Source of the DNA: Candidatus Pacearchaeota archaeon
GTDB lineage: Archaea > Nanoarchaeota > Nanoarchaeia > Pacearchaeales > GW2011-AR1
NCBI GenBank assembly: GCA_002690445.1
Contig: NZER01000424.1
Coordinates: 1-9,934 of the forward strand
Length of the DNA: 9,934 bases
Direction of reading: 5' to 3'
The translations under genes and the position numbers were made by a program. The notes beneath the pieces are model-generated. The model was not told the DNA's origin, searched no databases, and worked only from the letters and a program-made list of their open reading frames with translations. Positions 1 through 8,009 of the stretch are shown here, piece after piece; the stretch's first letter is position 1, and every line of letters begins with the position of its first letter.

Positions 1-25
1 CCCGCAGCGTAGGCGTAGGTGATCC

Positions 26-379
26 ATGGCGAGTGAAACCAACCCATTTGAAGGTTACCTCTCCGGTGGCTCAGACTGGAGTTCGCTCCTGCTGGAAGCA
101 CTGCCGCAAGCTGCCTACTACTCGTCGCCGAAGGGACAGACTTTCGGTGCAGGCAGCCCGCGCAAACAGCGGTACTACCAGCAGGGGTATAGCGATACGT
201 TCAATCAGTACATGGGCGCACTGGGACAACAGATACGCGCCGGCACCGATCCCAACCTGACGTTCCAGAGCTTCTTGGAATCCGACCCCTGGACATCACG
301 CTACGCGCAACTGCCACAAGGGATGCGCGGCGTGAATACCGGCATGTACAACCCCCGCACGAGGTTCCTCTACTACTAG
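26..379 (+). CDS. Small conserved-looking phage protein, function unknown
   Basis: The gene encodes 117 aa with no signal peptide, membrane segment or catalytic motif. The N-terminus is Gly/Ser/Leu-rich. The second half is aromatic and polar, with many Tyr and Gln, and ends in a Pro-Arg-Thr-Arg-Phe-Leu-Tyr-Tyr tail. I recall similar small proteins with a 'TRFLY' ending beside the portal and giant-protein genes of uncultured marine phages, but this is memory and was not checked. The ATG at 26 is preceded by AGGTGATCCA (17-26), which matches the complement of the bacterial 16S rRNA 3' end (AGGAGGTGATCC) and supports this start. A reading frame entering from the left edge stops at 20-22, overlapping that ribosome site. 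The gene is separated from the giant gene by 25 nt that contain a dyad, so the two are probably co-transcribed. A structural or connector-associated role is inference from position only. Confidence 0.75.
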   Translation: MASETNPFEGYLSGGSDWSSLLLEALPQAAYYSSPKGQTFGAGSPRKQRYYQQGYSDTFNQYMGALGQQIRAGTDPNLTFQSFLESDPWTSRYAQLPQGMRGVNTGMYNPRTRFLYY

Positions 380-382
380 CCA

Positions 383-400
383 TTGACGTTGGGATGTCAA
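383..400. repeat. Dyad copy 1, upstream of the giant gene
   Basis: TTGACG-TTGGGA-TGTCAA has two 6-nt arms that pair (five Watson-Crick pairs and one G-U wobble) around a 6-nt loop. It starts 3 nt after the stop of the 117-aa gene and ends 4 nt before the ATG of the giant gene. It matches 16 of 18 positions of the dyad at 6324-6341 after the giant gene. It could be an RNA hairpin, a DNA operator for a dimeric protein, or a module-boundary or recombination sequence. The sequence alone does not decide between these. Confidence 0.6.
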
Positions 401-404
401 CGAT

Positions 405-3400
405 ATGGATCCTGAAGAACTCATTCGGAAACTCGGTGGCGGCGGCAAAGTTCCCCCGCCTCCTCCCACTCCTACGCCCACACCGCAACCCCCACGCGCA
501 GCTACCTCCGGCCTTTCGTTTCTCCCTGATTGGCTGGAAAAGGCATTCGGCATGCAAGCTGAAGGCCAGGTAGAACTTGCCCGTGGGTATGGTGAACTTG
601 GAACTGAAGCACTTACTGGGCTAGCAGTCACTGAAGGTGCGGCAGAACTAGCGGTCGGCGCGCCTCTTGCAGACGTTATTCTAAGCCGACCTCGTGCCGC
701 AGCACCATCTATGTACCAGGGTGCCTTTGCACAAGATCTAATGAGCAAGATCCTGGGACGTGATGAAGATCCTAGTGCGGTATCTGAAGTGGAAAGCTTG
801 CTTGAAGAATTACCGGAACCAGGACAGGTTTTCAAAGATGCCTTTGATGCATTCAATGAAACCTTTCAGGCTAATCCTGAGCTTCCTTTCCCAGAAAAGT
901 TTGAGCGATCCAAGGTAGCGGCTCAAGATAGTGTCGGCCCGATGCCAACAGGATTCTGGGTTGCTTCTGGCCTGATCGCTGAAGAACTCGCGATCCTCTT
1001 GACGTTCGGATTAGGTAGAGGTCTTCAAGCTACTCGTCTTGCCGCAAAGACTCCCAAAGTCTTCAATATCGTGGGGGACAAGATCCCTGATGTCGCCAAG
1101 CCTTTTATGAGACAGGCGGCTGACGCAGCAGGCGTTATAGTCAAGGTCGGAGAGAAAACGCTCCAGGCCCCATACCTCACCGAAGAGGCTATCGGTGAAG
1201 GCTTGGGCATCGTAGCAAAGGCGCTGGGGCGCACGGGCCAGGACGTGACTGGCGCTCTCCAGTTGGGGGTCAGCCCGATCACCAGGGCAGGACGCGAACT
1301 CGCCCGCGAAGTACGCGCTCCGATAGATCAGGATGCCGCACGCCGTGCAGCGCTCGGCATAGATCCTATGTCAGGGGTCGATATGACTCCTGTACCAGAG
1401 CCTCCGCCTCCGCCTCCGCCCCCTAGAGTTAGAGGACTAACGATGAAGGAGCTAGGTGCCGCTGGCCCCGGAGAGCCTGAATGGTGGCCTGGCGTTGACC
1501 CTTATACCGCTGCTGGCCTGCGAGCATCCGTCACTCCGAGAGTGAATGTTCCTGATGACCCTGCAATGTATGGCACTCAACCTGGGGTTGTAGGTGATCG
1601 TTCCAAAGGCGAGATCGGGCTGAGATCGCCTGTTGGTGGCGCACCTATTCGCGGGACGGCAATCTCACCTGCTGACCCAAAGATCCCATCTGAGGTTTAC
1701 CACGTTACAACGAGGAACACAGATGTGATGGGTGACCGGATCTTGCGTGCAGGTGGGGCAGGTGGCTTAGGCGGCGACCAAAGAGACATGATAGTTTCTT
1801 TCACCATCGACCGGCAGATCGCAGACCAGATCGCAGATGACCTCCATCTTGCCGTCGAAGTTTCAAGGATGACTGATGGGCGGCAGATCGTAAGAAGGCT
1901 GATAGATCAGGCAGGGCAAGAAGGGTGGGGCTTCATATGGGGCAAAAGAGTCCTTGAAGAAGATTCATTCCTTTTTGGGATGAATTCTTTTACTGGCCGT
2001 CCCCAATACGACCCCGGAGATTGGCTGAACCAGTATTTCAATGCGCGCACCACTGCAACGGGTCAGTATGCAAAGATCGGAGGCATGGAGGCACAGCAAG
2101 GCTACACGGGGCCTGCCAGGCGTAACCCGATCTTCTCTACCAATCCTAATGTGCTTGCGGCGATAGACCCCGAAGAGATAGCAGTTATAGCCGTCCCGAA
2201 AGAGAGCCTCCAGACGGGGGCGATGGTTACTGACTTTGATATCGGGAGGCAGAACCTTGAAGAGATCAGGGTTTATGGCGATGTGAGGGTTCTTGAACCT
2301 TCTCCTCGGGGGCCGAGGACAGAGGCCACAGGGCAGAGGCTCCCGCCTGGCGCTATAGAGCAGCCAGTACGAGCGGGTGGTGACCCGCAGATGGAAGAAG
2401 TCCTTACCACCATCGAAGGCGTAAAGAAAGAGATCCGCCAGAAGACACAAGCACTCCGTGGCTGGCAGAGGAGCGTAAGCCGTAGTGGGCAGACTGCTGG
2501 TATTAAAAGGCAAGCTATTCAGTCGGTGAAGGAACACAAGCAAGATCTTGCAAAACTAAGGAAAACGCTAGATGAGCTAGAAGCAGTAGAGCCTACTGAG
2601 CCCGGTCTTGCGGTTCGTTTTGCCCGAGGGGAAGAACTTGCGAGCGATATCGATCCTGCGGGGAGGCTCTACAAACAAAGGTACGAAGAGCTTTTACCCG
2701 AAGTTCTAAGCGCAAAAGGTATTACTCGGGACGAATGGAAAAAAGAATCAGCCCGTCTCGATGTGGACTACCTAGACGTAGGTGGAGCAACCCATAGGGC
2801 AACCAATGCCTCCATTGGAAGGGCATGGGAGACTATGCCCGTGCCGCCTCCACCGAAAGGCTATCCGGGCACCACACCGCTTAGACCTGATGAGCCTTTC
2901 CTTCCAGGCGGTGCGCCTGGGCCGGAGCCTACCCGTAGGCGACCAGCCAGCAGGACTGCTGACATCGGAAGGGAGCCGGTAGCTGTTGCGATGGGAAAGT
3001 GGAGCAGGGCGGTCAACACCTTCGGCGACTGGATGGATGAGATGACGGGCAAGAGGGTGCTTGCCGAGCGACCCGAAGGGATACAGAGTGTTATCGATAC
3101 CGCGAAACGCATGAGGGATCGGCAACGTCGCTCGGGCGAGAACCAGGCTGCGATAGATTCAAGCAAGGTACGCGCAGGTTCTGCGCGCGTGTTCAGGATA
3201 GGCAAGGATGGCCTGATCCAAGATGAAGAACTCCAGAACCTGGCGATCACACACACCACGACGGAGAACAGAAAGCCGGTAACGAAGAGCTACACGCTTG
3301 TCTCTCCGACCGTACAGGATGTAGCTGCCCGCCTCGATAGCTATAGGCCCTTCCTCACGACAGAGCAGGTCGCTTTCATGGATGACCTGCGGAAGATGTT

Positions 3401-6317
3401 CGAGGTAGGAGAAACCACCAGCATCAGACGCGTACAAGTGAGTAAGACGGGATGGAACGTGATGCTGCGTGAAGGCATCGAAGACTGGGATCCGAAACGC
3501 GTCCGTCCTGACATCGAGAAGGGCGGGTTCTTCATAACGCGCGGGGTCACGAAAGATAAGGCTGGTAAACCAGTCACCATGGCCGAACAGATAGAGGATC
3601 TGTTTGAGATAATGACAGATCGCTCCCAGAAGGTAAGTAAGGTACCTGCTGAAATGGAGAGTAAGCGCATAGCGATGGGTAAGCTCCTCGATGCCGAGGG
3701 GAATGCGATAGCGCGGGATATCTACGATCCACTTGCTACCACCGTGAAGAAATACATCAGTGGTGTCGTTGCGAGAACCGCTGATACCCGTGTGACGAAG
3801 ACGGTAGATAAGCTAGCCCAACTAAGAGGTGGCTATAAGAAGAAACGGACAGGGGAGGGACGGTTCAATCCATACATGGAAGATGTTCCAGAGTATGAGC
3901 CTCTTGCAAGGGCTATGCGGCGTGAGCTTAGAACGGAAAAGCTGACCCTGCCTGGGTTGAAGATGGTCAACCGGATCTATCGTGCCCTGAAGGCCACAGG
4001 GGACTTTTCTGCTCTCTTCATACACGGCCACGTAGCGGTCTATCGGCACCCGACGCTTTGGGTGAAGGCGATGAAGGTATCCATCAAGGCGATGTTCCGT
4101 GGTGAAGGCGTTGCTGACGAGCTAGTAGCGAAGTTCGACAGAGAAGCGAGATCTAAGCAACTCTTCGACTCCACTATGTGGGCGAAGTTTGGATTACGCA
4201 TAGGTGGGGCCGAGACGGAGTACGCGATCCCCGGAATGCAGCGTGTGATGGAATCCCGTGGGGTAGTTGGCAAACCCTTGCGAGCTTTAGGGACTGTTGC
4301 CGATAGGGCGAATATCTCTTTCGGCGTTATGGGCGATAGCCTCCGACTGCAATGGGCACAGAACCTTCTCATGGACGAACTGCGTGAGGGCCGGACGATA
4401 CAACAATTGTACGATTCCGGTGCGCTGCGAGAGATCACGAACAGCGCGAACAGGATGACGGGGTGGTCTGACGAAGGGTTCGGTGGTATCGGAGAGGTTC
4501 TCTTCTTCGCTCCACGGTTCCTAAAAGCACGCATAGAGCAACTCGTCTATGCCGTTGAAGGTGCCGGTCGTCTCGTTAGCGGCAAGAAACAGACCAGGGA
4601 ATCCAAGGATGCCCTGGAAGCTCTCGTGGTGATGATGGGACTTGCGACAGGGATGACGGAAATCATCAATCTCGCCCTTGGTAATGAAACCGACAGGCGT
4701 CCATGGGTGGACGGCAGGCCGAATCCGAATTTCTATACCATTAGATTCTTAGGGCAGGATTACTCCTTGATGGGGCCGGAGATCGGCCTGTTCCATGCGA
4801 TTTCCAACCTCCTGAACCCATCGAGAAGTTGGCATGAGAACGTAATGAGCGCATACGGGAGCCTTGCCAGCGGTGCAGGCAGGATCATTATCGACAACTG
4901 GACGGGATACACGTTCAAGGGAAAGCCAGCCCCGATAGGCATACGCAGAAAAGACCCGGATATCGGGCTCTTCGCTGGTTGGCAAGATGTCGCGGCATAT
5001 CTGGGTGAGTTAGTTACCCCCATAGCTCCACAACAGATAACCGAGCAGCAACAGTATGCCATCGGAGGTCTTCTGGAAGGTCAAGAGCGTGCTGGGATCA
5101 GAGCGGTCGGAGCGCAGCTAGCCTCATTCATAGAGCTTGCTGGTGGAAGGGTGAGCCCCACAAGCTGGGGCGATGTCCGTGACCAGATAGCTCGGGAGCA
5201 ATACGGCATGCCTTTCGATGACCTCAATCGTGCTCCGCAGATCGTTGTCGATGAGGCCGTCCGAGAAGAACTTGGAGACAAGGGACGGTACAGAGGCCCG
5301 CAAGGATACCTTCGCCGTCAGGTAGACGAGGTGAATCAAGCGTATATCGACGAGGTGGCCGGGATCAGCAAGGACTGGCTCAGTGGCCCGATGCTCTCGC
5401 GAACCAATAATCCAGCGATGGCACGCATCGATTACAAAAAGGCGATTCAGCGACGCCGTGCGAAGCTCTACGGGGGTAGCTGGAATCAGGAAAAACGTCG
5501 TATGGAGGGCGGGATCTACGACAAGCTCTATCCCGAGGCGAGGGAGATCCCTGAGCCTGGCGATAAGGGCTACCTCGTATTCCTCTGGGGGCAGACGTTC
5601 GATCAGGCCACCGATGAGCAAGGCGAGATCGACTTCGACAAACTGAATATTTTCCAGAGTGAGTTCTGGGAGATGGTGCCTCCTGATCGGGAGTCGGTGG
5701 ATGAGGTGCTAGAGAATATCCGTCTGCTGGAACCACAGCTTGACGATAGGATGCAGAATATGCTCGATGCGGGGAGATATGCCGGAGCCTTCTCCTTGCG
5801 TATCCAAGGCGTCGAGACATCGTACTTCGAGCTAGAGAAACACCCGTTCGTGCTAGATTATGTCTCGCGCGCAACAGGCTATTCAGTGGAAGAGATCAGG
5901 CAGTACCAGTCTCTGAGCAGTGCTGAACGGAATGCCGTTGGAGATTTCCCGAAAGAGAGATCGATAGCGAGAGCCTTGGCAAAGGCGCAGAGATCAGGCG
6001 GGATCCTGAAGAACATGCGGCTTCTATTCGTGAACAATGCGCCTGGCTCGTGGAAACAAGCTATGTACGAGGCAGGCTATGGACACGAGAATGACGGGGA
6101 GATGCAGGAGGCAGTGAGGCTCCAAGAAACCGCTGGCCGTGAGTTGCCTAGCCTGGAATACTACGAGCTTTATGTGAAGGAACTCTCTCCTGATCTACCA
6201 AGAGGTATCGACTACGAGCCGGAATGGGGAATGGACAAGACGGTGCTATGGCCTGGGATAACGAGACGGGATGAACTGACCTACAGCCCCAGAGGGCCGC
6301 TCACTAAGCAGGGGTAG
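405..6317 (+). CDS. Giant 1970-aa polyvalent-type phage protein with ADP-ribosyltransferase-like and LPD38-like regions
   Basis: Visible layout, in residues: Pro/Thr-rich linker 16-32; hydrophobic helix 184-205; eight consecutive prolines 333-340; ADP-ribosyltransferase (ART)-like region about 430-630; coiled coil about 670-727; second Pro-rich stretch about 805-850; a segment with G-G-F-F-I-T-R near 1040-1046; hydrophobic helical region about 1186-1570; charged, helical C-terminus to 1970. The ART-like call rests on Y432-H433-V-T-T, a strand at S465-F466-T467, and N-L-E619-E620-I-R-V-Y-G-D-V. The 1186-1570 region (D1200-F-S-A, N-R-M-T-G near 1349-1353, L-F-F-A-P-R-F near 1366-1372) resembles the Large Polyvalent Protein domain 38 pattern as I remember it. 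The known family theme is long phage proteins thought to be carried in the virion and delivered with DNA. ADP-ribosylation of a host target is inference. No clear Shine-Dalgarno precedes ATG 405. It lies directly ahead of the scaffold and capsid genes, the usual head-module position. The frame is intact throughout. Confidence 0.85.
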   Translation: MDPEELIRKLGGGGKVPPPPPTPTPTPQPPRAATSGLSFLPDWLEKAFGMQAEGQVELARGYGELGTEALTGLAVTEGAAELAVGAPLADVILSRPRAAAPSMYQGAFAQDLMSKILGRDEDPSAVSEVESLLEELPEPGQVFKDAFDAFNETFQANPELPFPEKFERSKVAAQDSVGPMPTGFWVASGLIAEELAILLTFGLGRGLQATRLAAKTPKVFNIVGDKIPDVAKPFMRQAADAAGVIVKVGEKTLQAPYLTEEAIGEGLGIVAKALGRTGQDVTGALQLGVSPITRAGRELAREVRAPIDQDAARRAALGIDPMSGVDMTPVPEPPPPPPPPRVRGLTMKELGAAGPGEPEWWPGVDPYTAAGLRASVTPRVNVPDDPAMYGTQPGVVGDRSKGEIGLRSPVGGAPIRGTAISPADPKIPSEVYHVTTRNTDVMGDRILRAGGAGGLGGDQRDMIVSFTIDRQIADQIADDLHLAVEVSRMTDGRQIVRRLIDQAGQEGWGFIWGKRVLEEDSFLFGMNSFTGRPQYDPGDWLNQYFNARTTATGQYAKIGGMEAQQGYTGPARRNPIFSTNPNVLAAIDPEEIAVIAVPKESLQTGAMVTDFDIGRQNLEEIRVYGDVRVLEPSPRGPRTEATGQRLPPGAIEQPVRAGGDPQMEEVLTTIEGVKKEIRQKTQALRGWQRSVSRSGQTAGIKRQAIQSVKEHKQDLAKLRKTLDELEAVEPTEPGLAVRFARGEELASDIDPAGRLYKQRYEELLPEVLSAKGITRDEWKKESARLDVDYLDVGGATHRATNASIGRAWETMPVPPPPKGYPGTTPLRPDEPFLPGGAPGPEPTRRRPASRTADIGREPVAVAMGKWSRAVNTFGDWMDEMTGKRVLAERPEGIQSVIDTAKRMRDRQRRSGENQAAIDSSKVRAGSARVFRIGKDGLIQDEELQNLAITHTTTENRKPVTKSYTLVSPTVQDVAARLDSYRPFLTTEQVAFMDDLRKMFEVGETTSIRRVQVSKTGWNVMLREGIEDWDPKRVRPDIEKGGFFITRGVTKDKAGKPVTMAEQIEDLFEIMTDRSQKVSKVPAEMESKRIAMGKLLDAEGNAIARDIYDPLATTVKKYISGVVARTADTRVTKTVDKLAQLRGGYKKKRTGEGRFNPYMEDVPEYEPLARAMRRELRTEKLTLPGLKMVNRIYRALKATGDFSALFIHGHVAVYRHPTLWVKAMKVSIKAMFRGEGVADELVAKFDREARSKQLFDSTMWAKFGLRIGGAETEYAIPGMQRVMESRGVVGKPLRALGTVADRANISFGVMGDSLRLQWAQNLLMDELREGRTIQQLYDSGALREITNSANRMTGWSDEGFGGIGEVLFFAPRFLKARIEQLVYAVEGAGRLVSGKKQTRESKDALEALVVMMGLATGMTEIINLALGNETDRRPWVDGRPNPNFYTIRFLGQDYSLMGPEIGLFHAISNLLNPSRSWHENVMSAYGSLASGAGRIIIDNWTGYTFKGKPAPIGIRRKDPDIGLFAGWQDVAAYLGELVTPIAPQQITEQQQYAIGGLLEGQERAGIRAVGAQLASFIELAGGRVSPTSWGDVRDQIAREQYGMPFDDLNRAPQIVVDEAVREELGDKGRYRGPQGYLRRQVDEVNQAYIDEVAGISKDWLSGPMLSRTNNPAMARIDYKKAIQRRRAKLYGGSWNQEKRRMEGGIYDKLYPEAREIPEPGDKGYLVFLWGQTFDQATDEQGEIDFDKLNIFQSEFWEMVPPDRESVDEVLENIRLLEPQLDDRMQNMLDAGRYAGAFSLRIQGVETSYFELEKHPFVLDYVSRATGYSVEEIRQYQSLSSAERNAVGDFPKERSIARALAKAQRSGGILKNMRLLFVNNAPGSWKQAMYEAGYGHENDGEMQEAVRLQETAGRELPSLEYYELYVKELSPDLPRGIDYEPEWGMDKTVLWPGITRRDELTYSPRGPLTKQG
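1401..1424 (+). repeat. CCTCCG hexamer tandem run coding polyproline
   Basis: Three perfect tandem CCTCCG units (1401-1418) followed by a C-rich degenerate unit encode the eight-proline linker (residues 333-340) of the giant protein. The linker separates the N-terminal region from the ADP-ribosyltransferase-like region. Runs like this can slip during replication, and gain or loss of a unit would keep the reading frame. Confidence 0.5.
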
Positions 6318-6323
6318 ACGATG

Positions 6324-6341
6324 TTGACATTGAGATGTCAA
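6324..6341. repeat. Dyad copy 2, between the giant gene and the scaffold-like gene
   Basis: TTGACA-TTGAGA-TGTCAA is a perfect 6-bp inverted repeat with a 6-nt loop. It starts 6 nt after the stop of the giant gene. Its last base abuts the AGGAGG ribosome site (6342-6347) of the scaffold-like gene, so an RNA hairpin here would border that site. It differs from the copy at 383-400 only at arm position 6 (A for G, which turns a wobble into a Watson-Crick pair) and at one loop position. The sequence outside the 18 nt is not shared. Confidence 0.6.
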
Positions 6342-6355
6342 AGGAGGAATAGGAA

Positions 6356-7126
6356 ATGGTGATGACACCAGACGAACCGCAGGAAGAGGTAGCCGTGACC
6401 GATATCACTCCACCGGAGCCGGTAGAGAGTGATGCTCCGCCGGAGCCAGTGGTTGATGAAGGAACAGAGGAAGCCCCTCCTCCTGAAGCTGTGGCGGCCC
6501 CTATAGATGAAGGGGCTCCGCAACCGCCGCTTGTAGAATCCCCACCGCAGGTCGCTCCTGAACAGCAGCGTGCCGAGATCCAGCGCCAGATGGAGTTGGA
6601 AGAACTCGGCCAGAGGCGCATGCATGAACAGGAGCAGCAGCGCCGTCAGGCGATGGTTCAGCAGGCTAAACAGTATGAGCGGGGCTTGCTGGACGAAGGT
6701 CTTCTCCCTGAACAGGCACGGAAGCAGACCAGGCAGATGGTGAGCTACGAGAACCGTGCACAGGAACAGGACACGAAGGCGACGCGATTGCTGCAATTCG
6801 CGGAGGGGCGCAACATAGCGGCGTTACAACTAGGCATGAAGCACGGGCTCATACCGAAGCAGGTCGTGGAGGACATCAATGTTCTGCTTCGTACACAGAA
6901 CCCGAATGCGATGGATTTTGAAGCGAAACGTATGGCAGAATTGCGAAACACACGGGCCGAGTTGAGTCGGTTGAAGCAGGGTCAGGTGCAACCGCAGACA
7001 TTTGACAATGGTCAAGGTTCGGCGGAAGCTACGACGAGTGAAGGCCGACTCGTGGATGCGTACTTAGCCGGTGATCGCTCTGAAGCAGCAGTGAAGGCAG
7101 CACGCAGGCTAACGTTCGGGAGCTAA
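6356..7126 (+). CDS. Probable capsid scaffolding protein
   Basis: The gene encodes 256 aa with the composition of a phage scaffold. Residues 1-65 are acidic and proline-rich. Residues about 65-125 are a Gln/Arg/Glu-rich coiled coil, followed by further charged helices to about 210 and a short C-terminal helical tail. There are no enzymatic motifs. The assignment comes from this composition and from its place directly upstream of the major capsid gene (12 nt gap), the classic scaffold-capsid order in tailed phages. Scaffolds bind capsid subunits inside the procapsid, often through the C-terminal helix, and leave or are degraded before DNA packaging. The start at ATG 6356 is fixed by AGGAGG at 6342-6347, 8 nt away. 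An in-frame ATG two codons later is less likely. No protease motif is seen, so self-cleavage is not supported. A Gln-rich virion protein of other function remains possible. Confidence 0.7.
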   Translation: MVMTPDEPQEEVAVTDITPPEPVESDAPPEPVVDEGTEEAPPPEAVAAPIDEGAPQPPLVESPPQVAPEQQRAEIQRQMELEELGQRRMHEQEQQRRQAMVQQAKQYERGLLDEGLLPEQARKQTRQMVSYENRAQEQDTKATRLLQFAEGRNIAALQLGMKHGLIPKQVVEDINVLLRTQNPNAMDFEAKRMAELRNTRAELSRLKQGQVQPQTFDNGQGSAEATTSEGRLVDAYLAGDRSEAAVKAARRLTFGS

Positions 7127-7138
7127 AGGAGGGCCGAA

Positions 7139-7999
7139 ATGGCACAGACGGCAACGACTGGAAGTTTGGAAAACGCGCAGAAGATCATCATCGCCACTTC
7201 CAGGTACACCGAGGAGCACAACGCTCCGGCGATGAACCTGATCGAGCAGTTCAATCTGCCGAGTGGCAACAAGCAAGTGACCGTCCCCAAGGTCGGTCAG
7301 ATGACGATGAGCGACCTCGTCGATGGTCTGGACATCGTCGATGAGGAGTCGATCGGCATGACGACGGTAGACCTCACCGCATCCGAGGTCGGAGCCAAGA
7401 TCGTCATCACCGACAAGCTCTCCCGCCAGAGTGCGGAGAACGTGTTCAGCATCATCGGGCGGCAGCTTGGTGACGGCATGGCACGCAAGAAGGACGTGGA
7501 CGTTCTAGCGCTCTACTCCGGCTTCGGCACCGACATCGGTGCGACGGGCCGCAGCATGAGCCTTGCGAACGTATCCGCGACCGTGGCGTATGCCAAGGGT
7601 AAGAAGTTCGGTTCGCAGGTCTACATCGTCCAGCACCCGTTCGCGGTCTGGGACATCGCCAACACGGCGGTGACGGCATCTTCCACCTACCCTGTACCCG
7701 CAGGCTGGTCACAGGATTTGCTGGGGAACTTCTTCAGCGGCCTTCGCCCGATCAACGGCGTTCCGATCTTCGAGGATGGGAACATCACCATCGACTCCAG
7801 CGACGATGCTATCGGTGTCTGTGCCGACAAGACGGCTCTCGCCGTCCTGAAGAGCGTTGACACCCGCACCGAGCGCCAGCGTGACGCATCCCTCCGGGCA
7901 ACCGAAGTGGTCATCACGGCTGACTACGGCGTGTTCGAGCTTGACGACAGCAAGGGCGTCGCCCTGACGCTGGACGCTGGCACACCTGCCACCTCGTAA
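7139..7999 (+). CDS. HK97-fold major capsid protein
   Basis: The gene encodes 286 aa, a normal length for an HK97-fold coat protein without a long cleaved N-terminal delta domain. The N-arm (about 1-45) leads into an extended strand pair with V-T-V-P-K at 47-51, consistent with an E-loop. A long spine helix runs about 95-128 (I-I-G-R-Q-L near 105-110, then A-R-K-K-D-V-D-V-L). The remainder looks like a P-domain and A-domain, with I-N-G-V-P-I-F and a late V-V-I-T-A-D-Y-G-V-F strand. It would form the procapsid shell with the protein encoded just upstream as scaffold. ATG 7139 has an excellent ribosome site, AAAGGAGGG (7125-7133), overlapping the upstream stop. All 19 isoleucine codons are ATC, whereas neighbouring genes use ATA freely; this fits the most highly expressed gene of the window. 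No lysine-asparagine crosslinking can be asserted from the sequence. Confidence 0.88.
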   Translation: MAQTATTGSLENAQKIIIATSRYTEEHNAPAMNLIEQFNLPSGNKQVTVPKVGQMTMSDLVDGLDIVDEESIGMTTVDLTASEVGAKIVITDKLSRQSAENVFSIIGRQLGDGMARKKDVDVLALYSGFGTDIGATGRSMSLANVSATVAYAKGKKFGSQVYIVQHPFAVWDIANTAVTASSTYPVPAGWSQDLLGNFFSGLRPINGVPIFEDGNITIDSSDDAIGVCADKTALAVLKSVDTRTERQRDASLRATEVVITADYGVFELDDSKGVALTLDAGTPATS

Positions 8000-8009
8000 G
8001 GAGAGGAAC

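Noticed and set aside
1..22. 3' tail of an upstream gene ending at TGA 20-22 (frame 2, Arg-rich) or TAG 10-12 (frame 1)
   Set aside because: Only three to six codons are visible in each frame, so neither can be preferred firmly or identified; it is mentioned under the first gene.
296..856. Long open frames on the minus strand (for example 296-856, 5124-5621 and 5380-5874)
   Set aside because: They are antisense to the giant gene, have low-complexity Ser/Arg/Pro composition, and lack ribosome sites and recognisable motifs.
6324..6352. TTGACA at 6324-6329 as a sigma-70 type -35 box
   Set aside because: At 17-18 nt spacing the candidate -10 sequences (GAATAG, AATAGG) match TATAAT at only two or three positions, and the hexamer is fully explained as one arm of the dyad. 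Copy 1 has no -10 either.
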